From Fratercula arctica (Eukaryota; Chordata; Aves; Charadriiformes; Alcidae): 64,000 nt of DNA. The notes beneath the pieces are model-generated. The model did no database searches and had not been told where the DNA came from. It worked only from the letters and a program-made list of their open reading frames with translations. Where the stretch lies: NCBI GenBank assembly GCA_947846985.1, contig CANTUZ010000008.1, positions 24,633,352 to 24,697,351 on the forward strand, given 5' to 3'. Below, piece by piece: positions 25,671 through 36,993 of the stretch (position 1 is its first letter; each line of letters starts with the position of its first letter). The translations under genes and the position numbers were made by a program.

Positions 25671-27564
25671 GGATCACTGATTGCTTAAACTGAACTACTT
25701 GAGCTAAGAAAATTGCCCTTCTTTTCAAGTCAGTATGGGCGCGTTGGCGCAGCTTACACTTTCCCTTTGGTGGCAGTGCAGGCTCCTAATGTCGATGCCA
25801 CGTGCCTTATCCCAGCTCCTCAGACATGAGGCTCAAAAAAATTGTACAGAGGCAAGCATGAACACAGGAGAGTCACGCAAACCATCATAACTGTCTTAGA
25901 GCTGGCAAGAGAAGAGGAAAGCAGAAAGCGTTAGAGATACACTGGATGTACCTGTGCAGTCTGGTGCAAGGAGGCTGATAATACAGATCTTCCTCCAGAG
26001 GCTGGAAGTGTCTCCCTCTGCGGGGGCTAACATCTAGCCAAGGAAGGATGACTACAGGTCAATAGTCAAAGCCTACCCAGTCACAGAAGTACTGGCTTAG
26101 ATGTAGGCTGTCACACTCTTCAAATTCAAGGGACCAAATGATAGAATACACAAAAAAAAAGTAAGACAGAGGTCCCTTTCTCACAGGATCAAGGGTTATT
26201 TTTCAAAGAATCAAGGTTTTCAATGACAGAATAAGACTGCTAGATGTTTTGACAGCTCTGGGAAGGTGGTGTACTTTACACAGAACAAAGAATACAACAG
26301 CAGTTACACTGAACTTTATGTGGCTCAGCTTGATTTCATGTTATTGTTTTCTGAGTTTCTGTGAGCCATAATTAGTTCACCTGACATGACTATCAACACA
26401 GCCATCATCACAGCAGTGTGATCCTGACCATGCCACAGCGACAAGCTGCTTCTTGCAAATACGTTTCAGGTGACACCATTTAGCACAGTGGACTAGAGCA
26501 CTCAAACGTCTGATGAATAACCGAAGTGTTAATTACACAAGTACTCTGATGATTGGATTTCATACCTGTCTTAGAGCTCTAATAACATGTCATTATTTTA
26601 ATAGTTGCAGTCAGTTTGGCTCCACTACATAGGTGGTGTTCTCACAATGAGTTATGGTTGTTTACAATGTTGAAAGCGCATTCTGTTATTGCTCTGCGTT
26701 ACAGGCCAGCTCTGCTTAGAAGGAGTTTGGTGGAGGAGTATTCCAGAGGTAGTTAAATACCCTGCAGTAGAATGAAATTCAGCCAATTCTTGAACTATGT
26801 ATTGAAATTCCTTTTAGCACTTCTTGTTTTCTACATTTGTATCACTGCCTCTGGGCTTGATTTTTTCTCCTGCCCATTCAGGATGATCTCCAAAATATTT
26901 GAGGTGACATGAAGAGACAATTGGTTTGCCCACTCCCTTCTCTGCTTTCACCCTACATCCTCTTGTCCAGTCTGCAAACAAGATAACATTCATGGGTTCT
27001 TTGGTTCTGAACATGGGCTTTGCTTTCCATGTTCACAAACAAAAATATTTTCAATTTGGGAAAACAAAACAGCTATTTATGCTTCTCTGAATGTGCCAGG
27101 GAGCATACACTGCCAGGTGAGTGGAGATTGTACTTTTAGGAACAGAGAGTCAGATTACTGAAAGTTGAAAACTGGTTCAGTAACACCCAACAATCCTAAC
27201 TTAAGTCACACCAAGGAAGGAATAATACCTGGAACCTCTTTTTTTCTTTTTTTTTCCTTTCCTGTTGATCAGCAAATAATGATTATGATAATACTAATGA
27301 TAAAATTGCAGTTGTGCTAATAATACACTCATTTGTGTTTGCTTGCTTTGGAGTGAATTACTGTTTAGTAATTTTCTTGCTAGGATCTTGACTCTGGAGA
27401 AATCTCCCATACTGAAATAATCAAGTGAACACCTTTGCATATGTGCCTGAAAATCAAAGTAGAAACATAATGCTCATTTTGATGAAAAAGCTGAAGAAAA
27501 TGACAAGAAACTAAATGAGATTTTCACACTGTCCTCTAGGGCAGCATATAGACTTACCAGTTTC

Positions 27565-28790
27565 AGCAGGTACCTGAGTGAGGAGCACAGAGGATTTTGA
27601 GTGGGAAGCCCTGAGGTACCTCAGGAAGGACAGCAGAGAGGTTTGGGTGGGAAGCCTGGAGATACTATCATAGGAATAATTCCTCTGTGTTTTGGTAGGA
27701 AACTACCTCAGCAAGGAGAGCAGAGCAGTTGATCAGGAAGTCCTGAAGTAACTCAGCAAGGTCAGCAGAGGGGTTTGAGACGGAAGCACTGAGGTACCTC
27801 AACAGGGACAGCAGAAAGGGTTGTTTGGGAAATCCTGAGGAACCTCCGCAAGGAGAGCAGGGGTACTTTCGCAAGGACAATTCCTGTGTCTAGGTAGGTG
27901 CCCTGGTTCTGGCGGGAATAGGGTTTATTTTCACAAGGAGCCTGGGGAGTGTGTGGGGTGGTGTGGGACAGACGAGGGTCGGCTGACCCAAACTAGCCAA
28001 ACAGGTATTCGATGCCGTGTGACACTGTGCCCGGTACACAGCCAGGGAGCTGTCGGGGAGCTGTGCTTTGTAAATTCCTCTGTCAGTATTATTGTCGTTG
28101 TTTTCCTCTTTCCTTCACTGTTCTCTTAAACTGACTTTGTCTCAACCCATGAGTTTTGCCTTTTTCTTCCAATTCTCCCCCCAATCCCACGGCTGGCGGG
28201 GTGGGAACGAGCAGTCACGTCATTCTTTGTTGTGGTCTGGGGCTAAACAAGGGGAGTAGGAAACGCTGAGATGCCTGAGGGCACCACGGTGAAATGGTGG
28301 TTTGATGAAAGCAGTTCGAGTGTTTTGCTGGGAAGAGCTGAGGTATCCCAGCAGGGACAGCAGAGGAATTTGAGAAAGAAGCATTGAGGGACTTCAGCAG
28401 GGCTGCAGAAAGGTTTGGCATGAAGTACTGAGGTACCTCAGCAAGGAGAGCAGAGGGGATTCAGTGAGACGCCCCAAGGTACCTCTGAAAGGACCGCAGA
28501 AATGTTTGGGTGGGAAGCTACGATTTACCTCAGCAAGGAGAGCAGAATAATTTGGATGATGCCCCGAGGTACATCAGTGTGGAGAGCTGAAGGCCTGGGC
28601 AGGAAGGCCTGAGTTTCCTCAGCAGGATAAGCAGAGGAGTTTGAGCAGGAATCCCTGAGGTACCTCTGTGCAGCGAGCAGAATGTCTTGAGCAGGAGGAA
28701 CTGAGGTGGCACTACTGTGTTTAGGCAGGAAATACTGAGTTATCTGAGGACTGCAAAAGCATTTTGGGTGACAGCTAGTACATAATTGAT
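27565..28790. repeat. Diverged minisatellite, 45-46 bp unit, interrupted by an LTR
   Basis: The unit reads roughly CTGAGGTACCTCAGCAAGGA then CAGCAGAGGGGTTTGAGTGG then GAAGCC. Unit starts I can place are 27611, 27656, 27743, 27789, 27834, 28266, 28338, 28384, 28428, 28473, 28518, 28563, 28609, 28654 and 28701. Most spacings are 44-47 bp; a few shortened or merged units break the rhythm. Copies are well diverged from one another, so the array is old. A variant ending CTGTGTTTAGGCAGGAAA occurs near 27690, near 27885 (where the LTR sits) and near 28718. Because 45 is a multiple of three, minus-strand frames stay open over parts of it and give a loose 15-residue repeat rich in L, S and A. Stops and frame shifts between units argue against coding. 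Confidence 0.9.
27899..28255 (+). mobile_element. Short diverged LTR inserted in the minisatellite, + orientation
   Basis: About 357 bp, starting TGCCCTGGTTCTGGCGGGAA, with inner landmarks of the same LTR superfamily: CGGCTGACCCAAACTAGCCA, ATTCGATGCCGTGTGAC, CTTTGTCTCAACCCATGAGT, and a TGTGGTCTGGGGCTAAACA terminus. The end is decayed (…AAACAAGGGGA rather than …CACAACA). GTAGG occurs on both sides, at 27894-27898 and 28256-28260, giving a 5-bp target duplication. Removing the LTR and one GTAGG restores a minisatellite unit (…GTGTCTAGGTAGG joined to AAACGCTGAG) like the one at 27685-27705. I see no intact TATA box; the segment that should hold it has been lost or changed. A solo LTR. Confidence 0.8.
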
Positions 28791-29453
28791 AAAAAGAGTA
28801 TACCAGCTGATTCACTGGGCAAAAAGATCTGAAGTATTATATGAGAAATCTAATGGATCCTCTGGGTGAAGGGGTAGCCTGGAACAGGTAGCTCTTGGAG
28901 GAAGAACACTATGAGCACAAGCAAAAAGCTGAGGAAAATCTTTGCTAGAAGGGGGAAAGAAAATAGTGTGTGAGGGGACAGGTCTAAGCTGGTGAGTGTA
29001 AAAAGCAGGATACAGGATGAACATTTCAGTAGGATAGCCAAAGCAGCTTTCTTGGCTACTACTGACAGTTCTAACTAGGTGCTAGCTAAAATATATTAGA
29101 GCTGAATCAAGGGCCATACTTCATTTTTTGAAACAGTTCAAAAAAAATAACGCTGCATCAAGGAAAGAAAACAATCCCATGAGACTTTTCAGACCAGCTG
29201 GGGACAAGAATTTTGAATTATACTCACAAAAGCAGTAATTCCTAAACAAATTGAGAAAGTAAGCCTTAAGCTTTCAACTTGAAACATTTATTATTTTGTA
29301 TCCTTACAGAACAAGAAAAAAATATGGGGCTGAGACAGAAAGAAAATTTGTAAGAAAGCACAGCAAAAAGAAGAAGAAGAAATGAGAATGGCACTCTGGG
29401 CACAAGTCACATAAGAGTGTGGCTGGCCCCACTGATGTCCTGCCTGTGACCCA
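28791..29453. other. Spacer between two tandem-repeat arrays
   Basis: About 660 bp of ordinary A-rich sequence with no repeat unit from either neighbour and no gene that I can support. It includes a run of AAGAAGAAGAAG at about 29369. Confidence 0.5.
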
Positions 29454-31990
29454 CCCTGTAATCAGGGCTGGGGTCTTGGCCTGGTTTTGGCCCTTTGCTT
29501 TGTCGCTCCTGGTGCTGCCTGGGGAGAGTGAGAACCCTGTAAAGAGGATGAATGTCACTTTGTCCTCAGTGGAGGGAGACATTGAGCTCTCTGTAACCCA
29601 TTGCCTGCGCTGTAAGCAGGGTAGAGCCCTTACCCCCATAGCTTCCTGCCTGCTGGCCCTGTGGCCAGGGTGAGCACCCTGTAAGAAGTGGCATGTTTCG
29701 CAGCATTGGCCAGAGGGCAACCTGTGGAGCTCCCTGTGGGCATCATGGGCAGCCTACCCTCCATGTCACCTTGTCACAGGTCTGACCTCATCCTCCTGCT
29801 TGTGGGCAAGAGTATTGGTGCCTTGACACTGGCTGCCTTGGCTTCTCTTTCTCTGCTGGGAAGGCCTTTTAGCTACGTGTGCTTGCAGCTACCTGCGTGT
29901 GCACGTGTGTCTGGCTGCACGTGAGCTGCTTTTGATTGAGTTTCCAAATCGCCACAGTATAGAAAAATGAGCCTTCCCAACACAGGGAGAAGAACCCTAT
30001 GTGCTAGCAGATAGGTCCTGCCTCACAAGCTGAACGGAGGAAGAGTTCAGGCTTGCCCGTTCTTCCTGCGGGACAGACCTCGGCAGCTTTGTAATAGTCT
30101 GGGCAATGGGACCTTCCTGTAATCAGGGCCTCACAACCTCTGCCTCTGTGGCTGTCTGTCCTTCGGAGAGCTTGGTCAGTATGCAAACCCTGTAAACAAG
30201 GCATCTGTAACATGCCACAGAGCCCTTTGTGAACCTGGAGCAGACTGAGTGCCCTGTAGGCAGGGCTCAGGGGCTGCGGTGCTGCAGCCTGCTGCTTTAG
30301 CCAGTAACGACCCCTGCACCCATAAGTGAGGGGCAGGTGGAAGAAGTGCTGCCACATGCAGGGGCAGTCCAGGATTTTGTACTGCTTTTTGCCTTTTGGT
30401 ATGACTGCTCTGCCAATGGGGTCAAGGTTTCTACCTGGGCTCCTTAATATACACTGTTTTGCAGCCAGGATAGGATGGCCAGCCCTTCCTGTGGGCGTGG
30501 GATGGAGCCTCCCACTGTGGAGGGCTTAGTGCTAACACTGAGCAGCCTGGGTGACTTCCCTGGTGATCAGGGTGCTGGGCGTTCCCTGTGCTCAGCTGAA
30601 GGTGGTTGGAACAGTCCCCTGTAAGCGCGTAGGTGACTCCTGCCCTGGCCTTTCAGAGGCACAGGGCATAGGTCTGAGGAGCAGGCTGTACCCTCTCTGT
30701 AGTCAGGGCTAGGGCCCTGGCTCTTTGGGTGGCCTTTTGCCACTGTGCTCCACTGCCTGGCTGTTGAGAGTCATTCCTGTTGCTCTTGGGAAAGGTAGAG
30801 CTTATTGACCCCCTCCACCTGGACAATGACTTGCCCATAGGGAGGGTCCATGTCTCTGCAGCTTCCTGCCTGGCTGGCAGCCTCCTTGCCAGTGAGCACC
30901 TCTTAAATCTGGTCAAAGGAGCCTTCTCTACCCATTGGGACAAGGGCTGCCCTGTAATTTAGGGACTGGCCTCTGCCCTGAGGTTCCAGCATGATGATGC
31001 TGAGCTAGTGCAGAGCAAGCCCCCTGTAAGCAGGATTGAAACTTCTTCCATCACTGCTTTTCCTGCACAGCTGAACACGCCTAGAGTACCAGCCTCAACA
31101 CCAACTTGAATTCTGCAGCCACAGCTCTCATCAGGGCAGCTGGGCAGCTTCCCTCCATGGAGGCTGGGTCATTATAAGCCGTGGCTAGTAAGTTAAGCAA
31201 AGGGATCCCAGTCCCAGGGCATTTGGGAGTGGCTGGGAGGAGGTTACCTTTGTTACCTCGATGCAGGCAACCTCACTGCAGACAGGGGTCAAGGTTCTAT
31301 TCTCTCTGCCTCCAGTCTGTGGGCTACTGAAAGTGATGGCCCTGCAAGGAGGGTGAGTCACATGGGGATTGTTACTGAGGTTTCTTGGGTGGGACACTTA
31401 TTCATGCCCTGCTGCAGTGCAGTGCAGTGCTGTGCAGAGCGTGGATGCCCTCTGCAGAGGAGGTATTTCACAATGCTTGTGCTCGTGGGACAGTGGAGCA
31501 ACTCTTTTTTGTGCAGACAGCACCTTGACCTCCCTGTGAGAAGAGTTCAGGTCTGTGAGGCAACAGTGCTCTCTCTCAGCCGGCTTCACAGCCTGCCCCT
31601 GCCTGTGAGGGCTTGTGTCACAAGACTCAGCTTTGTGGGGATGCATGGAGCCTCTTGCAACCTCAACCCCAGAGCAGACCCTGTTGTCAGAGTTTGGCTC
31701 CATGCCTTAGGGGCTTCATGCTGTTGGCATGCAAGCCAGCATGACAGCCCTGTAATGAGGGTGGGTACCACGCGGCCAACACCCTCCCCTTACTATGGAG
31801 GAATAAGGGGAGCCCTTTGTAGGATAGAGCAATGTGGACAGCTTTGTAAGACAGGGTGAGAGATGTCCCCTCTGTGTGCCTTGGTTTCAGCTGCTTTAGC
31901 AAGCAGGACAAAAGGAAGACTCTGTGAAGATGGAAGAAATTCTTTCCTATCGTTGCTTCTGGCGCCGCCATGTCCCACCCCTGTAAAGTG
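29454..31990. repeat. GC-richer degenerate tandem array with CCCTGTAAGCAGGG core
   Basis: A core of CCCTGTAAKCAGGG type recurs at about 29454, 29535, 29608, 29677, 29732, 30115, 30188, 30252, 30616, 30694, 30952, 31022, 31342, 31746, 31815 and 31979, with decayed forms between. Adjacent clear copies are spaced about 55-81 bp apart. Longer alignments are visible. The unit at 29454 (CCCTGTAATCAGGGCTGGGG … GCTGCCTGGGGAGAGTGAGA) parallels that at 30694 (CTCTGTAGTCAGGGCTAGGG … CTGCCTGGCTGTTGAGAGTC). The 55-bp units at 29535 and 29677 both end in GAGCT. The block is TG/CA-rich and has few CpGs, as expected of old methylated repeats. It holds the longest open frames in the window (168 codons at 31353-31859 on +, 138 codons on -), but these sit across repeat units and match nothing I know. 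Confidence 0.7.
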
Positions 31991-32675
31991 TGCTCAGAGT
32001 TGTACACCTCTGCTCTCAGCCTTGTCCCTGGTCAGAAGATGACATAATGCCCTGGGGATTCTGCAGCTTTTCCTTAAGGTGAATAAGTGGAATGCACTGC
32101 ATAAGCAATAGGAAAATATCTTGATGTCAACAATCATACCATTCAGAAAAAAATAAACTTCAAGCATTTGCGGCAGTAATGCACTGGTATAATGGGTTTC
32201 TGATTTATTTAACATACTTGCTACTATGTTTCAGCTCTAGCAATAAACAATAATCCTCCCCTCATGGGGTCTATACATATTTTTCTCACAAGGAATACAT
32301 TCATAACTAGTATTTGTTTACAATCATATTATAGATATGTGACTAATATTATGCAATTCTTCATAAAGCCTGTAGGCCACATAAAACCAGTATAACTCTC
32401 AGTCATGTCACCTCCCATAACTCAGGCTGTGAAGAGCATGACAAAATTCATCAGTTCTTGTTAGTCCCAGTACTAAATACTGTCTGAACATTGGAATAAA
32501 CCAAAAAAAATCCATGCTATTCTTGTTCATGCAAAGTACACATTTGAGCCCTAAGAGCCTTATTCATTTATTTCCTTTAGATAATCTTAACTCAGAGTGT
32601 GCTCACTCCCTTCTCCTGATGGTATCTGTGAGCCCTTGAAGAATCACTGACGTTGAGACAGACTGTAAAGGGTGG
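31991..32675. other. Unique AT-rich spacer before an LTR
   Basis: Composition falls back to AT-rich after the degenerate array. I see no repeat unit, gene or regulatory signal that I can name. Confidence 0.5.
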
Positions 32676-33063
32676 TGTCATGGTTTAACCCCAGCCAGCA
32701 ACTACAATCATGCAGCCACTTGGTCACTTCTCCACCCTGCAGTGGGATGGGAGAAGAATTGGAAAAAGCAAAACAAGGAATTCATTCACTGCTTCCCATC
32801 AGGAGGCAGGAAAGCAGGGCTCCATCATGTGTTAAGTTACTTGGGAAGACATATTCCTTTGGGCAGTTGGGGTCAGCTGCCCCAGCTCTAACGTCTCCCA
32901 ACTTTATGTGCAGCCAACTCACTGGTGAGGCAATATGAGGAGCAGAAAAGGCCTTGACTGCTTAGCACCAACCATCAACACCACTCCCATCCCAAATCCA
33001 AAACGCAGCACCACACCAGCTGCCAGCAAAAAAGTTAACTCCATCCCAGCCGAAACCATGACA
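32676..33063 (-). mobile_element. Internally deleted solo LTR, - orientation
   Basis: It starts TGTCATGGTTTAACCCCAGC and ends CATCCCAGCCGAAACCATGACA, so both LTR ends are present, but it is only 388 bp. Its middle carries ACAAGGAATTCATTCACTGC, TTCCCATC, GGAGGCAGG and TTACTTGGGAAGACA, shared with the copy at 44587 and absent from those at 14273 and 36446. Directly after GGGAAGACA it jumps to TATTCCTTTGGGCAG. The 44587 copy has about 83 bp more there, including its TATA box (44860-44942). This copy therefore lost its promoter core. No matching flanking duplication was found. Confidence 0.85.
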
Positions 33064-36000
33064 AGCAGCCACCACCATAGCTCAGTAAGCCAGTGGCATA
33101 ATGTAAGTATTGTCACCCTGGACAATTGTTTACTGAAAATTATATTACCAACCTGTGTTTACACCCAGTATAAGCCTCGTGTTCAGTTTTTTACATATCT
33201 AATAGAGTACAAAGAAACGCAGGGAAGACTCGTAATGAACTCTGCAGTAGCAAGGGAGTTGCCAGCTCTTCACTTTCTACAGTTGCATGTTTGATTCCCA
33301 TATTCTTAACATGTTCACTTCTGCTTCTTAAGAATTGGTGGGTATCTTGAGCGCCATATAATAAATCCCTAGACAGTGTTAGAGACAGCAAAGTTGTATA
33401 TGTCAGCCTCCAGCATTTTGAGCTGGAACATAACAGTTCTTTTTCCATTAGATAGGAGACAGTGACAAACTGTTAAAAAACCCCACTAAACTCAAACAGC
33501 ACACACATTATTCCAAAGCTGAAAACCGATGTAACTTCATGATAATGAAATGTGTCTTAATGTTAATATCTTTGTTGAAAAACTATTGTGGAAATAAAGG
33601 TAAAAGAATGCTGCTATAGGACCCAGACTGGTATTAAAATGTAAGGGCTATTTACTGACAGAAAACTAATAATGCCACATGGAAAAGGCCCAGGATAACA
33701 CACATTTAATCTACTTATCCTTTTCCATATGTGCAGAACTCACCATCAAAACAGTTTGATTACAGTATAATGGGGAATGTTTGTATCTTTCTTCATTCAC
33801 CAAGCATTTCCCAATTACATGACACTGTCACTAAGTTGGCCACTTTTGCTGTGTTTGCTAGTTTTGATTGATTACACACAAAGAATAATAAATACAAATG
33901 ATCTCTTTCATATTCCTTCTCAGCATGTTTGAATATTACTGCTTTTACTCTGAGAATTTAATCTGTTAGAAGAGAATGCTTGTGCTACCCATACATTTCA
34001 CTGTGGGAAACATGAGTTAATGTCATTATCGTATTACTTATTATGTGCTATAGAAACAATACCATCTAATTTTGTGATAAATACAACCTACAAGACGGAA
34101 GAGACAGAACTCTCTGTTTTCATATTATGTTTTGAAAAACAGCAATGAAAATGATACTCTAAAAATGGTAGATCGGCAGTCTTAAGGAATAGAACTCCTC
34201 TGTCTATGATGAAGATGGAGGGGGACAACCACACTGTTTTCACAGTACTCTTCATTCTTGCACAATTCATTTAACAGGAGCTATTGATAGCCATTTAGCC
34301 ATGATTAGTCTCTGCTATATTTAGACTAGCTATATAAAGGATAAAATTACAGTTGTTGCAGAATTATCCACCAAGTCATCTCTCCAGAAATTAGTTTTTC
34401 ATAGCACGAGTGCTTGAGATAAACAATTCCTTCATTAATGTAGTCCTCAATTTTTTGCCCTTCAATTTTCCTTTACTTAATTAGATGGTGCTTAAATTGA
34501 ATGAGGCCACCTTCTAAGGGTTCATCCCATCAGCTGACTTGTCCTTATCGATTCTCACTGAAACCACCCCCCCCAGAGAAGGCGCTGCTCTTGATTGTGC
34601 AATCTCTGATACACAGTAAATCTACCAATTTAAACAGCCTGTAGGAAGTCAAGCAGGTAATTACCACAGTTATTCCAGATTAGATAGTATTACGTACCCC
34701 ATGTGAACACATAGGGTGTATACACAGTAAAGAAACTATCTCAAACTATCCTCTGTAAGAAATGAAAGCTTCATTAAATGGAGTAAAATAAAGACTTATA
34801 TATCTTTTTTCTTGAGATGTCCATTAAGTCAAGATAAGTGTAAGGTGAGTGCAAGTAAAAATGAAGCCCACGTTGCTGCAATAAAAACAACCTATTCATT
34901 GTCCAACATAGCCCATGCCAATTTACAATGTCTTTTGTTCTGCTGGCTAGTAACTGGTGATTTCAGATGTTTATTTGTTCCATATAAGACCCTTTGAAAT
35001 AATCTAGAACTAAGAGCACCTGATGCTGATGCAATGATAGTCTGTTAGAGTATACCTCTTGAACAACTTTTCATATACCATAATGCTGGTATAACTGCAA
35101 ATGCCTAACTAACTTTCTGACACTAGTAGAAAAATGTACTATAATGAGAACAAATTAATATGGCTTTGGATTTATTTGGCGGAAAAAATGCTGTGTGAAA
35201 CATTCATTGTTGAAAGTGATTATCTGTTACTGATAGGCATTTGAAGTGAAGCAAATAATTTGAAACTAGGACAAATGGCTAGCTCAACTTTGTGCAAAAT
35301 AGCTTATCATCTGGTATAAAACCAAATTCTGCCTAGACTGCAGTTCATTATCTATTTTATCTCTTACAAGAGATACTATCGCTGTTGCTGAAATTCTGCC
35401 TTTTGTCAAGGGATTTATATTAGCATTTAGAAGGCAAACATGCTGTCTTTAGTAGTACTGCATGTTAACAAATATTTTTTGTACCTGCCTATGCACCACT
35501 TTAACTAGAAGCTAAAGCAAACCTGTATTTATGCTGCATGAAAACAGCAGTAGCCATCTCATTTTCCATGAGGTATTAGAACATAAAAATCATCTTTCAA
35601 AGCCTCATCCAAAGCTCATTCATGGTCAATGGAAAGATCCTTTTTTTCCTAATGGAAAACTGCTATTATTTAATTTAAAACAAAAGCAAAGAAAATTCAG
35701 TCTTTTTTTTCTTTCTCTTTCAAGGTGATAGATAATGCAGTGAGTAAATTACAATTGTGGTGCTCAGGATGACATCAAAGACTTACTGACTGAGATCATA
35801 ATTATTTTGGGTGGGAGAAGACATACACTTTCTTCATTTTGGTTTCCTTTTGGCAAAATAAAGGCAATATAACTTTCCTATTTTTCTACTGTATAGTTAG
35901 GATAATTAAATTGAAGATTGTATTAAATCCATCACCAACTACATTTGTAAAGTGATAATAATAACAAAAAGACTGATATACCTGCATTAAATTTATAGAG

Positions 36001-36440
36001 GATATGATGAATTCAGATACCATGGCTACCCTAAGAGAGAAACATTTCCTAATCTTCCATGAAATCATATTGTAAATTCTCAGGGGCAGTTCCTACTCCT
36101 AGCCCAAAAAGTAGCATAAAGACTTTTTGCCCAACTGTTCATAACCTTAAGAATTTCAATTAATTGTGTATTGGTTGAAATGCTTTTAATAAATACAACA
36201 TACTTTATTAAATTTCATCCAGCCTATATACATCTAGAAGGGAGCACAGGGATATGGAACAAAAAGTTGGAAGAGTAAAAAAGAGTGATAAAAAGCATTA
36301 CATGAGAGTCAGGCTCTGTAAGAAAGGAAACAGATCTATGTATGCATTTTCTGTCTGTTTCTTACACCATGCATCTATATTCTATAATGGAAGTAAAATT
36401 GGGAGCAGGGGGGAAGAGAAGTAGGGAATGTTATTAGGTT
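33064..36440. other. AT-rich non-coding DNA, no gene recognised
   Basis: No exon, RNA gene or mobile element that I can support. The sequence at about 34430-34560 (TACTTAATTAGATGGTGCTTA and around) has the homeodomain-site-rich look of conserved non-coding elements, but this is an impression that only alignment could test. Confidence 0.5.
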
Positions 36441-36445
36441 AAGGT
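36441..36445. repeat. 5' target-site duplication AAGGT
   Basis: AAGGT directly precedes the LTR's first TG and is repeated exactly after its final CA at 36989-36993. Confidence 0.8.
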
Positions 36446-36988
36446 TGTCATGGTTTAACCCCAGCTGACAACTAGGACCATGCAGCTGTTCACTCCCTCC
36501 AACCCCTGTGTCCCCATCCCAGGATAAGGAAAAGAGGGAGGAAAAGGAAAAAAACCCAAACACAACCACCTCATGGACTGAGATGAAGACAGTTTTTAAT
36601 AGAACAGTAAAGGAAGAGAAAATAATACTAGTAATAATGGTAAAAGTATATTTAAAAAAAAAGAAAAAATGATGCAATACAATTGCTCAGCATCTGATAA
36701 TTGATTGCCTAGCCCACCCCAAGCAGCAATTGTGGAGTTGCGCCCCCCCACCAACCCCAATTTATATACTGGGCATGACTTCTATGCTACGGAATATTCC
36801 TTTGGCCAGCTTGTCCCGTCTGTGCTCCCTCTCAGCTTCTATGGGAAGCCAAAAAAATCCTTGACTTAATATAAGCATTCCTCAGCAACAAATGAAACAA
36901 CATGTTATCAACATTATTCTCCTACTTAATCCAAGACACAGCAGCTACTAGGAAGAAAATTAACTCTATCCCAGATGAAACTAGGACA
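36446..36988 (-). mobile_element. Full-length solo LTR with 5-bp target duplication, - orientation
   Basis: 543 bp, starting TGTCATGGTTTAACCCCAGC and ending CAGATGAAACTAGGACA. It is flanked by exact AAGGT duplications. Read on the minus strand it shares long blocks with the copy at 14273, for example AGAAGCTGAGAGGGAGCACA and GGCCAAAGGAATATTCCGTA with the sequence between, so the two belong to one subgroup. An inverted TATA box (TTTATATA) lies at 36761-36768. No internal retroviral sequence lies on either side, so the provirus was reduced to one LTR by recombination. A 5-bp duplication fits ERVL-like (or class I) integrases better than the 6 bp usual for ERVK. It is the best preserved copy in the window. 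Confidence 0.92.
36761..36768 (-). promoter_or_regulatory. TATA box of the LTR promoter
   Basis: On the minus strand it reads TATATAAA within GGGCAT/ATGCCC-flanked context, at the same place as in the copy at 14273. Present activity is unknown. Confidence 0.55.
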
Positions 36989-36993
36989 AAGGT
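36989..36993. repeat. 3' target-site duplication AAGGT
   Basis: Exact partner of AAGGT at 36441-36445 across the LTR. Confidence 0.8.

Larger units (their letters stand above)
19330..27560. other. AT-rich non-coding DNA, no gene recognised
   Basis: No gene found. The stretch contains the 112-bp tandem duplication at 20764, two CAA/A-rich simple tracts (21340 and 25456), a small GC-rich patch at 25530-25670 and a T-rich tract near 27238-27262. Weak CR1-like wording at about 23080 (GGAAGGGACC) was examined and not accepted. Confidence 0.55.

Noticed and set aside
29304..29720. 138-codon open frame on the - strand
   Set aside because: It begins and ends inside the GC-richer repeat block, contains a run of F from an A-rich tract, and has no recognisable domain.
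31353..31859. 168-codon open frame on the + strand, the longest in the window
   Set aside because: It lies across degenerate repeat units, overlaps similar-length frames on the opposite strand, is rich in C, H and W in a random-looking way, and matches no domain I know.
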